Source: Gammaproteobacteria bacterium UBA2679
GTDB lineage: Bacteria; Pseudomonadota; Gammaproteobacteria; Pseudomonadales; Oleiphilaceae
Reading direction: 5' to 3'
DNA length: 64,000 nucleotides
Assembly: GCA_002354735.1 (NCBI GenBank)
Contig: DEMD01000015.1
Coordinates: 333,304-397,303 of the forward strand
Below are positions 43,186-52,041 of this stretch, in pieces. Position 1 is the stretch's first letter, and every line of letters begins with the position of its first letter. The translations under genes were made by a program, and so were the position numbers. Below the pieces are notes generated by a model that was given only the letters and a program-made list of their open reading frames with translations, was not told where the DNA came from and did not search any database.

Positions 43186-44667
43186 ATGCGTACGATGCCG
43201 TTGAAACAAAGTCTTACTATCCTCCTGAATCGAAGTGTTGAACATCCCTATGTGACGACACTGGTGCTCTGCCTGCTCGGTGCACTGATCAAGATACTGC
43301 TGGTGAGTTATCCGCTCAGTAGCGACGGGGCGCTGTATCTGACTGTAGCGCGGGTCTTTTCGCAGGAGGGGCTCGAAGCGGCGCTTGCGCTGTACTACTA
43401 TCCATTTCTTTCGATTCTCATTTCGCTCGTCAGCAGTGCTACTGGTCTGAGCCTGCTGCACGCGGGTCACGTGGTGTGCGTTGGCCTGGCTACGCTTACA
43501 AGCCTGAGTTTCGTCTATATCGTAAGACAGCACGACCGTGGATGGACCACCACCCTGGCAGCAGTGCTACTTATCGTTCTGCTCCCTCAGCTCAACGAGT
43601 TGAAAGAGCAGGTCTACCGGGATTGGGGGCTCTGGGCCTTTTCGCTTGCGGCCCTGGCCAGTCTGATTCACTTCGAACGCGGTGCGCCTCGGTGGTTCTT
43701 TTTGCTCTGGTTCGTTCTGCAGCTGCTCGCCAGCCTGTTCAAGCAGGAAGGATTCGTGCTGTTATTGGCGCCGTTCGTTCTTGCATTTACCGGGGGCAGC
43801 CGTACGCGGGTCTTTCGTTCGCCGCTGGTGCTGGGCTGTGGTATCGCGTTCAGTGTGCTGGTGGGTGTGCTGTATTATCTGAATCAGGACGATCTGCATT
43901 GGGCAATGCAGCACACTGATCGACTCAGCAGAATTCCAGCCACTATTTCGACGCAGTCCGCCATACTCGGTGAGACGGTTCTGAACGAATACTCCGACCG
44001 TCACGCGACCGGGCTCTATCTCTGGATGCTGGCTGTACTGTTGCTGCTTTCATTGATCAAGGCTTTCAAGACCGCGATCATTATTCCAGTGCTGTACCTG
44101 CTTACGAAAGCGTGGCGCGTCAGCGCGGTGGCGCCGGCACTGAAGGCTTACATTGCGCTGGCTGCCCTGCCAGTGGCCATGTTCTGCGTCGAATATCAGT
44201 TCGTCGCCGCCCGCTATATCATGCTTCTGGTGTTGCTGATTCTTGCTGCTGTATTGCCAGCACTCATCCAACAGCGTCACAAATTTCCGAAATCGGCCAG
44301 AGTGCTCGCCATCCTGCTGGGTCTCACGCTCACCGTTGAAAGTTTCTCGGTTTCTATTTTCGAAGATGATTATCTAAAATCTGCGCAGAGCTGGATAGAG
44401 CGTAATGTTCCTTCAGACAGCCACGTTTTCAGCAACTCCCGTTCCCTCACTTTTGTGATTGATCGTATGGAGAATCCGCTTGACGCGACTAGTGACAATC
44501 CGGCGGGCGCACTCGATCGTTACGATTATTACCTCCATGTCAGTAGTAAGAAAAAGCCAAGCGGGCCGGACTTTCCAGTTGGGGCTCCCTTGGCGAGTTT
44601 TACCTCTGAAAAGGGAAAGAGGGCGGAGATATTCAAATTGGGATCGGTCGATGAGAGAGTAGAATGA
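43186..44667 (+). CDS. GT-C/ArnT-like membrane glycosyltransferase
   Basis: A 493-residue multi-pass protein (about 10-12 helices) resembling GT39/ArnT-type enzymes that move sugars from polyprenyl phosphate in the periplasm. An S-S-D-G-A-L-Y-L-T-V-A-R motif in the first periplasmic loop occupies the place of the catalytic Asp of the GT-C fold. The remaining helices have long hydrophobic stretches and a soluble C-terminal tail (about 405-493). A nearby GT4 gene overlaps its stop (ATGA), making a two-gene unit for cell-surface glycan. Not diagnostic enough for a named gene. Start at 43186 or 43195 (ribosome site weak). Confidence 0.7.
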   Translation: MRTMPLKQSLTILLNRSVEHPYVTTLVLCLLGALIKILLVSYPLSSDGALYLTVARVFSQEGLEAALALYYYPFLSILISLVSSATGLSLLHAGHVVCVGLATLTSLSFVYIVRQHDRGWTTTLAAVLLIVLLPQLNELKEQVYRDWGLWAFSLAALASLIHFERGAPRWFFLLWFVLQLLASLFKQEGFVLLLAPFVLAFTGGSRTRVFRSPLVLGCGIAFSVLVGVLYYLNQDDLHWAMQHTDRLSRIPATISTQSAILGETVLNEYSDRHATGLYLWMLAVLLLLSLIKAFKTAIIIPVLYLLTKAWRVSAVAPALKAYIALAALPVAMFCVEYQFVAARYIMLLVLLILAAVLPALIQQRHKFPKSARVLAILLGLTLTVESFSVSIFEDDYLKSAQSWIERNVPSDSHVFSNSRSLTFVIDRMENPLDATSDNPAGALDRYDYYLHVSSKKKPSGPDFPVGAPLASFTSEKGKRAEIFKLGSVDERVE

Positions 44668-45773
44668 ATATTCTGATGGTTAGTAATGGGTTTCCACCGA
44701 GCATTGGAGGTGTTCAAACTCATGTGGCAGAACTTTCACGAGCGCTTGTTCAGCTTGGGCACCACGTACATGTGATCACCCGTATCGAAGATCGAAGTTC
44801 TGCGACCGAAGAAGATTTTTTTGGCGTGCACGTCCACCGGATCAAGCTACCCTCAAGCCACTTACTCTATGACTGGATTATGCGCAGGACAGTCAGAGCA
44901 CTGCATAGATCCATAAGTTTCGACGTTATTCATGTCCATGGTATGCGCCCGCTAAAGGCATGCTCTGACAATGGCCCGCCACTGGTCTTCACCAATCACA
45001 CGTCCTCCTTTGTCCGTCGGTCTCATCAGGGTGGGCGGGTTAAGGAGAAGATGAGAAAGCAGCTTGCCTTAGCCGATTTGATATTTACTCCAAGCTCACT
45101 CCTTGCGGAGAAGACTAGAGAGGCCGGATTCGGTGGGACAATTGAGTACATCTGCAATGGGGTGGATATTGAACGCTATAGCCCCGGCCCTTCCTCAATG
45201 CGAAGCACCTACGGTATTCCGGACCAAGCGTTTGTTGCGATCTTTGCCGGTCGTCTGCAGCCCGTGAAAGGTCTTTTGGTTCTTGCACGTGCACTGCAGC
45301 AACTCCATGAGCCGGACCTGTTCGTCGTGGTTGCTGGAGACGGCAGTGAGAGGCAACCCTTTGAAGAAGCCAGGGCCAGTTTTGCGTTTCCCGATAATGT
45401 AATCATGCTCGGGGCGGTGCCGAATGAGAAGATGGTGGACTTGTACAGGGGAAGCGACGTTTTACTGCTCCCATCATTGATGGAGGCAACGAGTATTTCA
45501 GGGCTGGAAGCAATGGCCTGTGGGCTCCCTATCATTGGATCCAGGGTGGGGGGCATACCTGCCATAGTGGACGAGGAACAAAGTGGACTTCTGGTACAGC
45601 CCGGCAACGAAGAGGCGCTCGCTTTGGCTATCAAGACACTGAAAACCGATCGTAAGCTTTGTGCGGAACTGGGGCAGAACAGCCGCACAAAGGTAGTGAC
45701 AGATTTTTCCTGGGAGACCATAGCCGCCCAAATCGTGAAAGCCTATAAGCAATGTCTAAGTTCGAGAGACTAA
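44664..45773 (+). CDS. GT4-family glycosyltransferase
   Basis: A 369-residue retaining GT-B glycosyltransferase. N-terminal G-G-V-Q-T-H-V-A-E-L and the C-terminal GT4 pattern are evident: F-A-G-R-L-Q-P-V-K-G (start of nucleotide-sugar domain), V-A-G-D-G and E-A-T-S-I-S-G-L-E-A-M-A-C-G-L-P-I-I-G (E-x7-E donor-binding motif). Likely builds an exopolysaccharide or LPS sugar. It overlaps the ArnT-like gene at its start and the SHOCT gene at its end by 4 bases each. Confidence 0.9.
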   Translation: MNILMVSNGFPPSIGGVQTHVAELSRALVQLGHHVHVITRIEDRSSATEEDFFGVHVHRIKLPSSHLLYDWIMRRTVRALHRSISFDVIHVHGMRPLKACSDNGPPLVFTNHTSSFVRRSHQGGRVKEKMRKQLALADLIFTPSSLLAEKTREAGFGGTIEYICNGVDIERYSPGPSSMRSTYGIPDQAFVAIFAGRLQPVKGLLVLARALQQLHEPDLFVVVAGDGSERQPFEEARASFAFPDNVIMLGAVPNEKMVDLYRGSDVLLLPSLMEATSISGLEAMACGLPIIGSRVGGIPAIVDEEQSGLLVQPGNEEALALAIKTLKTDRKLCAELGQNSRTKVVTDFSWETIAAQIVKAYKQCLSSRD

Positions 45774-46735
45774 AGCCGCTTGAGCAACTCAGTCTTCTTC
45801 GTCGCGTACTCGTCTTCGCTGATGTAGCCCTTATCTTTCAGGCCCGCCAACTTTTCGATGGCGGCGAACACATCGCTTTCGGCCAGGCTGGATGAATCCG
45901 ACTGCTGCGGAAGTGGCTGTGACTGATTCACATTCTGCTGTGGCGCTTGGTCGAACTGGTTGGTCTGGTTCGATGAACTGTTCTGATTGGCGCTCTGGTT
46001 CGAGTCCTGGTTCTGATCGACACCGTCAGCAGAAATGATTGGCAGCTGGTTGGCATTCACCAGGCCGTACTGACTGGTAAACGTCAGCGAGGTATCGCCG
46101 CCCTGTTGCTGTGAAACACCGCCGATCTGATGATCCAGCGTGTCATACACGGTCACTTGCCCATTTCGCTCGACCGCAAGACGATGCGTCGCAGGAAAAA
46201 CGGCGTAGCGAATATTGTTCTGCCCGCCGGTAGACGACGCCGCGCCAAGGCCGTCCGGCCACCAGTTGTTGAAACTGTTGTTGCCGCCGAACATGCCGCC
46301 CTGGGCGAAGTTGCCCTGCTGCTGGGAGTTGCCTTGGCTCTGATACCCGCCGCCCTGACCCTGCTGCTGAAAGCCACCACCGCTACTTTGCTGCTGACCG
46401 TAGCCACCATTGTTCTGCTGCTGACCGGAATTGCTGTAGCTCGGCTTTTTTACCGGCACGAACAATTGTTCCTGCTGCTGGAGCAGTCGTGACAGCTCGC
46501 CGCAGACGTTGTCTACCGAGGCCTTGAGACCATAATTGAACATGTCGCCAACCATGGTCATCCCCCCCTGCATCCACTGCCCGCCACCGCCGAACTCGGG
46601 ACAGTTGAACTGCGCCATGCTGCCATTGCCATTCATGACGGCATAGAGCATGCACATGATGGCATCGGTAGACACGCCGTAGCGGGAAGCCATATCGTTG
46701 ATGGTGCGTTGGCCATATTCGGTGAGGGTTTGCAT
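45770..46735 (-). CDS. Gln/Gly/Asn-rich protein with C-terminal SHOCT domain
   Basis: A 321-residue protein of three parts. The first about 95 residues are ordered, with a small helical region. Residues about 100-155 are Gln, Gly, Asn and Ser rich with runs of Q-Q-Q and G-G, and a second Gln/Asn/Ser-rich linker spans about 235-285; both are prion-like in composition. Between them (about 170-230) lies a beta-rich segment with R-Y-A-V-F-P-A-T-H-R-L-A-V. The last about 35 residues are a SHOCT domain (L-A-G-L-K-D-K-G-Y-I-S-E-D-E-Y-A-T-K-K-T-E-L-L), a short helical hairpin that tends to follow disordered regions. No signal peptide. Function unknown. GGAGAA precedes the ATG. Confidence 0.78.
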   Translation of the reverse strand: MQTLTEYGQRTINDMASRYGVSTDAIMCMLYAVMNGNGSMAQFNCPEFGGGGQWMQGGMTMVGDMFNYGLKASVDNVCGELSRLLQQQEQLFVPVKKPSYSNSGQQQNNGGYGQQQSSGGGFQQQGQGGGYQSQGNSQQQGNFAQGGMFGGNNSFNNWWPDGLGAASSTGGQNNIRYAVFPATHRLAVERNGQVTVYDTLDHQIGGVSQQQGGDTSLTFTSQYGLVNANQLPIISADGVDQNQDSNQSANQNSSSNQTNQFDQAPQQNVNQSQPLPQQSDSSSLAESDVFAAIEKLAGLKDKGYISEDEYATKKTELLKRL

Positions 46736-46920
46736 TTCAAATTCTCCATGGATTGCAGTGGTCTGTTTCGGCAGAATGTCAGTTGAAGACGCCGTTTCAG
46801 AGTGACTACGGGATAAACTGAAATGGGACGAGCTGTTTACTGAAAAGGGCAGACTGTTCGGTCAGTCTATCAGATCCCGCCGGCGAACATTCTTTATTCT
46901 GGATTAAGGATACGAATAGA

Positions 46921-47688
46921 TTGACGAGTCCCGAAGGCAAGCGCCTCAACAAATTCATCAGCGAGTCTGGCTATTGCTCCAGACGAGAGGCAGACAAGCT
47001 TATCGAGCAGAACCGTGTGCTACTCAATGGTCGGATTCCGGAGCTCGGCACGCGTGTGATGGATGGTGATCACGTGCAGGTTGATGGTCGTCGCATTGGC
47101 GCCATTGATGCGAGTCATGAAGATCGGGTCTATATTGCTTATAACAAGCCCGTCGGCATCACCTGCACGACGGAGCGTCATGTTCGAGGTAACATCATCG
47201 ACGCGATCGGTCATAAAGAGCGAATTTTCCCGATCGGCCGGCTCGACAAGCCTTCCGAAGGGCTCATTTTTCTCACCAGCGACGGCGATATCGTCAACAA
47301 GATCCTGCGGGCGGAAAACGCACACGACAAGGAATATCTGGTGACGGTCGACCGTCCACTTACGCCCCAGTTTGCAACGCAGATGGCGAAGGGTGTTCCA
47401 ATTCTCGACACCGTAACCCGCCCCTGTACCGTCGAGCTGCTGGGTCGTCATGAATTCCGTATCATCCTCACCCAGGGCCTCAACCGACAGATTCGCCGCA
47501 TGTGTGAGTATCTCGGCTATGAGGTGACTCGCTTGCGCCGGACCCGAATCATGATGGTCGGTATTGGTAAGCTGAGACCGGGTCAGTGGCGTGATCTCAC
47601 CCGGGACGAGCTGGCTCAGATCCGAAAGGCCGTAGCTGGATCCACCAAGGTAGCGAAAACGAACAACAGAGCCGCTTCGTCGCCATGA
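46921..47688 (+). CDS. rluF: 23S rRNA pseudouridine 2604 synthase RluF
   Basis: A 255-residue pseudouridine synthase of the RsuA family. An S4 RNA-binding domain (about 5-60, R-L-N-K-F-I-S-E-S-G-Y-C-S-R-R-E-A-D) is followed by the catalytic domain with G-R-L-D-K-P-S-E-G-L (catalytic Asp) and N-R-Q-I-R-R-M-C-E-Y-L-G-Y-E-V. The flanking words N-K-I-L-R-A-E-N-A-H-D-K-E-Y-L-V-T-V-D match RluF rather than RluB or RluE. RluF modifies U2604 of 23S rRNA. The start is TTG with TAAGGA ten bases before; no ATG or GTG is available. Its stop overlaps the next start (ATGA). Confidence 0.9.
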   Translation: MTSPEGKRLNKFISESGYCSRREADKLIEQNRVLLNGRIPELGTRVMDGDHVQVDGRRIGAIDASHEDRVYIAYNKPVGITCTTERHVRGNIIDAIGHKERIFPIGRLDKPSEGLIFLTSDGDIVNKILRAENAHDKEYLVTVDRPLTPQFATQMAKGVPILDTVTRPCTVELLGRHEFRIILTQGLNRQIRRMCEYLGYEVTRLRRTRIMMVGIGKLRPGQWRDLTRDELAQIRKAVAGSTKVAKTNNRAASSP

Positions 47689-49778
47689 GCATCCGGGTCA
47701 AGACCGGGCTTACGCTCACCTTCGGCGCGATAGCACTCGTGCTGACGCTGGCGTTGAGCCTCTTGCTTGGTTATAGCGCCGGCAAGCGTGTGGTGCAGGA
47801 GCGCGGGGTGGCCATGGCAGACCTTGCGAAACAGGTGGCCCGGCGCCTCAACAATGGTCTCGAATCCCATCTTAATGATCTCAGTGTGGTGGCTTCGGTC
47901 TCGACTTCAACAGGATTGTTCCTGCAGCGTGCGGGCGCGACGCGCCTTTGGCTGAACGAGTTGCAAAAAGTTTACCCGAGTTATGTCTGGATCGGTTTTG
48001 TCGATACCTCCGGCCAGGTCGTGGTCAGTACCAGGCAACTTCTCGAAGGCGCCGACGTCTCAGATCGGCCCTGGTTTCAGGCAGGGCAGAGAGAAGTGTA
48101 CTTCGGCGATGTCCATGCCGCAGTGTTGCTTGAGGCGCTCTTGCCGCCTCGCAACGAACCCCGAAGGTTCCTGGACATCGCGCTGCCGGTGAAACTGCCT
48201 ACCGGCCAGAATGCAGTCCTTGCCGCCTATCTCGATTGGGGCTGGGCAAAGGCCCTGGCAGAATCGGTAGTGTCCGCGGTATCCATTCATGGACCCGTCG
48301 AGGCGGTAATCGTCGACAGCAGGGGCCAGGTTCTGCTTGGTCCGCCCGGCCTGGAAGACACAGTCGTTGATGACCTCGTAGAGCTTGCTAGCGAGAGTGG
48401 CAGTAATTACGTTCTCCATCGCTGGCCCGACAATGAGGCTTACCTGACCGGCTATACCGATACCGGCGGCCTATCTGCATTGGACAGCCTCGGCTGGCAG
48501 GTAATAGTTCGACAGAACAACGACTTTGCCATGAAGTCGGTCGACGAGCTGCAATCGCGGGTGCTCCTGATAGGCTTGACGCTCGCGCTACTATTCATGC
48601 TATTGATAGGCTGGGTCGCCGGCTGGATCACCAAGCCACTGGAAGTGCTGACTGATATCGCAGAGCGGCTGCGAAGAGGTGATCGGCGCATCAGCTTTCC
48701 TGAACGTGTGTATTATCAGGAGGGACAACACCTCGTCTCGTCTCTTGAGTCATTGTTCAAGGAATTGCTCGAGCATGATGCAGAGCTTGAAGCAGCCAAT
48801 CAGCACCTCGAAGCAAGAGTGAACGAGCGCACAGCAAACCTGCAGCAGGCTCTCGATGCACTCGAAGCAAGTGATTTCCGCCTGCGTACCATCACAGACA
48901 ATCTGCCAGTACTGATTGCCTACGCCGATGCCGAAGAACGATACCAGTTCAACAACGCGACCTTCAGTGACTGGTTTGGCGTGGATGCCGATGAATTGAA
49001 GGGGCGGACCATCAAGTCTTTCATTGGTCCTGAAAACTACGAGAATTCAAAGTCCTATATACAGCGAGTGCTGGCAGGGGAACGTGTTACTTACGAGCGG
49101 CAGCATACCCAGCCGGACGGTAGCGAACGCTACATTGGCGTCACCTACGTACCAAATATCGCCGACGGAGCGGCGGGTCAGAAAACTGCTGGCAATGCCG
49201 CTGGCGTGCTTGGATTTTACATCCTGGTGCAGGACATCAGTCTGGCAAAGCAGGTGGAAAAGTCACTACAGTTCCAGGCCACGCATGACGGTCTGACCGG
49301 CGCACTCAACAGACGTGGGATGGAGGAGTTGCTTGATACCGCTCTGGCCCGCAGCAGTCGGAACAGACGAGCACTGGCCGCGGCATTCATCGATCTGGAT
49401 CGCTTCAAGCAGATCAATGATACCTACGGGCATAACGCCGGAGATCAGCTCCTCAAGACAGTGGTCGAACGACTGCAGCACGTTATAAGAAAAACAGATA
49501 GCGTCGCGCGCCTCGCGGGTGATGAATTCGTGGTCGTGCTGGAAGGCCTTTCGGAGACCGACGATGACTACGAAGGGCTCGCCAGGAAAATGTCTGATGC
49601 TATTGGTGCACCGGTCGAGCTTGAGAATGGGGACTCGATTTCTGTGACCGCCAGCATCGGAATGGCTATCACGTACGACGCCGAGCTCAGCCCGGAAGAA
49701 CTCATCAAACGGGCGGACCTGGCCATGTATGAAGCCAAGCGCACTGGTCGCAATGGCTTCCATATTGAATGTCAGTAG
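47685..49778 (+). CDS. Cache-HAMP-PAS-diguanylate cyclase
   Basis: A 697-residue membrane diguanylate cyclase that makes c-di-GMP from GTP. Topology: TM about 9-30, periplasmic double-Cache sensor (about 40-280), TM about 287-310, HAMP (about 310-365), a coiled coil, PAS (about 400-515), GGDEF (about 530-695). The signature reads A-G-D-E-F (611-615), one change from GGDEF at a position that active enzymes tolerate. RxxD (R-K-T-D) sits five residues before it, so product inhibition is likely. Catalytic D and E are intact. ATG overlaps the rluF stop, an unusual coupling of rRNA modification and signalling. Confidence 0.9.
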   Translation: MSIRVKTGLTLTFGAIALVLTLALSLLLGYSAGKRVVQERGVAMADLAKQVARRLNNGLESHLNDLSVVASVSTSTGLFLQRAGATRLWLNELQKVYPSYVWIGFVDTSGQVVVSTRQLLEGADVSDRPWFQAGQREVYFGDVHAAVLLEALLPPRNEPRRFLDIALPVKLPTGQNAVLAAYLDWGWAKALAESVVSAVSIHGPVEAVIVDSRGQVLLGPPGLEDTVVDDLVELASESGSNYVLHRWPDNEAYLTGYTDTGGLSALDSLGWQVIVRQNNDFAMKSVDELQSRVLLIGLTLALLFMLLIGWVAGWITKPLEVLTDIAERLRRGDRRISFPERVYYQEGQHLVSSLESLFKELLEHDAELEAANQHLEARVNERTANLQQALDALEASDFRLRTITDNLPVLIAYADAEERYQFNNATFSDWFGVDADELKGRTIKSFIGPENYENSKSYIQRVLAGERVTYERQHTQPDGSERYIGVTYVPNIADGAAGQKTAGNAAGVLGFYILVQDISLAKQVEKSLQFQATHDGLTGALNRRGMEELLDTALARSSRNRRALAAAFIDLDRFKQINDTYGHNAGDQLLKTVVERLQHVIRKTDSVARLAGDEFVVVLEGLSETDDDYEGLARKMSDAIGAPVELENGDSISVTASIGMAITYDAELSPEELIKRADLAMYEAKRTGRNGFHIECQ

Positions 49779-49784
49779 ACCCGC

Positions 49785-50633
49785 CTAGGCCTTCGAGTCA
49801 GTGCCTTCCATCTTTGCGCTGCCATCGATGCTCCGCTGCAATTCAACCAGCTGTGCCTGTATCTGGGTCAGCTGCAGCGCCATATTATCGCGCTCATCCT
49901 TCGCCTCTCCCAAGGCCTGCTTGTTGGTTTCGGCCGTCATTACCTCCAGTATCGCGCCAACCATCATGTTGAGAAATATAAAAGCGGTCAGGAAAATGAA
50001 GGTGAGATAATAGATCCAGCTCAGCGGGTGATGCACCATCGTCTCATACATGACATCTGTCCAGTCCTCGAAGGTGGCTATCCGGAACAGTGTCAGCATC
50101 GAAATAGACAAGTCGCCCCAGAGCTCAGGATTGATCTTTTCGAACATCAGCGAGCCGACTGCGCCATAGATGTAGAAGATGATGAACATGAGCAGGGCTA
50201 TGTAGCCCATTCGAGGTATCGCCTTGAGCAGGGCCGTGATCAGGTATCTCAGTTCGGGCACGACTGATACCAGGCGAAGCACTCTGAAAACCCGTAGCAA
50301 GCGCCCGATAAGTACCGACCCGGCTTGCTCCAGAGGAATCAGGCTGCCTATCACGATGATGGTATCAAACAGGTTCCAGGGGTCACGAAAAAAGCGCTTC
50401 TTGTCCGGATGAACAGTGAGGCGTAGCAGAATTTCGATCAGGAAGAATATCGTGATCCCCCAGTCCAGGACCGTAATCGCCTGCTCCATGAATGGTGGGA
50501 TCGAATAAGTCTTCGCGCCTATCGTCAGCGCGGAGATAACGATGATTGTAATGACGGAGATCTGGAAATACCGGCTAGACTCGATGGCAGAAAGCCATCT
50601 GACAAGCGGCGAGTTATTGGCTGTGTTCGGCAT
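49785..50633 (-). CDS. Six-helix voltage-gated-type ion channel (NaChBac/CavAb relative)
   Basis: A 282-residue single-repeat voltage-gated cation channel. S1-S4 are at about 20-140; S4 reads G-R-L-L-R-V-F-R-V-L-R with Arg every third position, so voltage sensing is probable. S5, the pore helix and S6 occupy about 150-240. The selectivity filter is T-F-E-D-W-T-D (187-193). NavAb has T-L-E-S-W-S-M at this place; the engineered calcium-selective CavAb has T-L-D-D-W-S-D. So this filter has the extra acidic residues of the calcium form. The C-terminal about 35 residues form a Gln/Leu-rich coiled coil, as in tetrameric bacterial channels. Confidence 0.88.
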   Translation of the reverse strand: MPNTANNSPLVRWLSAIESSRYFQISVITIIVISALTIGAKTYSIPPFMEQAITVLDWGITIFFLIEILLRLTVHPDKKRFFRDPWNLFDTIIVIGSLIPLEQAGSVLIGRLLRVFRVLRLVSVVPELRYLITALLKAIPRMGYIALLMFIIFYIYGAVGSLMFEKINPELWGDLSISMLTLFRIATFEDWTDVMYETMVHHPLSWIYYLTFIFLTAFIFLNMMVGAILEVMTAETNKQALGEAKDERDNMALQLTQIQAQLVELQRSIDGSAKMEGTDSKA

Positions 50634-50695
50634 GTTTATCGGCGTCTCGATGCTTGGGAGCGGCCGATTCTAGGCTGGGACCAGCAAATGGCAAG

Positions 50696-50722
50696 CATAA
50701 AAAAGCCCGGACTGGCCGGGCT
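50696..50722 (-). terminator. Intrinsic terminator of the metalloprotease gene
   Basis: On the minus strand AGCCCGG, loop CCAGT, CCGGGCT (50722 to 50704) is followed by a run of T (TTTTTT to about 50699). It starts 17 bases after the protease stop at 50739. This is the strongest intrinsic terminator in the window. Confidence 0.85.
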
Positions 50723-50738
50723 TCTCGATCTGGAGTAA

Positions 50739-51977
50739 TTACATCGCCTTGAGCGAGAACTTCTGATTGCTTCCACCAGTGGCGCTGTACTGCTGAACCG
50801 CGGCACGGTTGTCAGAGTTGTTGCCACGGATGTCCAGATATTTACCGCTGCGTCTGTTGATCACATTCACATGGCTACCTGTGGTCTGGAACCTCCACAG
50901 ATGGCTGTGGTTACTGGTGTCACAGGTCGCCTGGACCAGACGGGCACGATCGGATGTGCTGTTGCTCTCGATCGACAGACACTTGCCGGAGTGTTTTGCT
51001 TTCAGCGTCATGTAGTCACCAACGGCTGTCGCTGTGTATTGCTGGTTGAGACCGCCGTGACAGGTCCACTGAGCCAGGGTGCCGCCATCAACTTTGCTAT
51101 TGCCGCTCACATCCAGACACTTGCCGCTATGCGCTGCAACGAAGCTGTAAGTCTTGCCGGCAGCTGGTGTCGGGTTTGTCGTGACAGGCGCCGGGCTAGT
51201 AGACACGGGCGCTGAACTGACAGTCGGTTTGAACGCAGCAATTTCAGCTTTGACGTTGTTGATGGCCAGGGCAGAGTCTGCTTCGCCTGGCTTGCCTGCT
51301 GGAATGCCGCAAGGCTGACCGTTGCAAGAGACGTTCGGGTTGGAAAACTTGCCCATTCGCGAGGTCGAGTACACATGGGCGTAGGCCATGATGGTGCTGA
51401 ACGAGTAGTCCACACCATGACCCAGACCATAGGCGTAACGATAACCGCCAGTATTGCCCTGCTTGCGGGAGTGGTTGAGACCCATGTTGTGACCGAGCTC
51501 GTGAGCCATGGTCATTGGCCCGCACTGTGGACCAACGATGCTATAAGCATAGGCTGCGAGTACAGAAATATAACCGATACCACAGCTGGCTTTCGGGCTC
51601 ATCATGACGACGAAGTCTGCGCCGAGCTTGTCGCGCTCAGTACGCATGTCGGCGTTCGCCTGAAGGCTGCGCAGCATGGTTGACATGTCTGAGGATGCTT
51701 CTTCGTGGAGAACGGTACCTACAAGGCGGAGCTGGACATCGATCTGGGAATTCGCATAGTAACCATTGATCTGGTTGACCCAGCTCTGCATGGCAACCGC
51801 TGGCTCACCGCCAAGCTTGGTTTTCGCTGCACTGTCATAGGCAACGAGTACATCGACGGTCGCGGCGCTCGCGACTGCTGACATGAGCAGGCCGCTCGCG
51901 CAGGCTGCGGAAAAAATCGTTTTCTTGAAGCTCTTCTGGGGGCTCTGGCTTCGTGTTTTGGCTACGGCGTGAAACAT
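50739..51977 (-). CDS. Secreted zinc metalloprotease with ricin-type lectin domain
   Basis: A 412-residue exported protease. Signal peptide about 1-39 (long n-region, cleavage after A-S-A). Catalytic domain about 40-255 with the metzincin zinc motif H-E-L-G-H-N-M-G-L-N-H (159-169) and a Met-turn region near S-T-I-M-A-Y-A-H (about 191). A Pro/Ser/Thr-rich linker and a ricin B-type beta-trefoil (about 275-412) follow, with Q-x-W-like repeats (Q-W-T-C-H-G-G-L-N-Q-Q-Y, then two further G-K-C/Y-L-D repeats). The trefoil would bind sugars. No prodomain is visible: the mature domain starts right after the signal peptide, unlike most such proteases. The gene upstream looks like the missing prodomain. 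Confidence 0.9.
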   Translation of the reverse strand: MFHAVAKTRSQSPQKSFKKTIFSAACASGLLMSAVASAATVDVLVAYDSAAKTKLGGEPAVAMQSWVNQINGYYANSQIDVQLRLVGTVLHEEASSDMSTMLRSLQANADMRTERDKLGADFVVMMSPKASCGIGYISVLAAYAYSIVGPQCGPMTMAHELGHNMGLNHSRKQGNTGGYRYAYGLGHGVDYSFSTIMAYAHVYSTSRMGKFSNPNVSCNGQPCGIPAGKPGEADSALAINNVKAEIAAFKPTVSSAPVSTSPAPVTTNPTPAAGKTYSFVAAHSGKCLDVSGNSKVDGGTLAQWTCHGGLNQQYTATAVGDYMTLKAKHSGKCLSIESNSTSDRARLVQATCDTSNHSHLWRFQTTGSHVNVINRRSGKYLDIRGNNSDNRAAVQQYSATGGSNQKFSLKAM

Positions 51978-52041
51978 TTTTCTCTAACTCCAATCTACTG
52001 CAAAGGTTAGGCTGACCGGCGAAAGGACAGCATCTTAGAAA

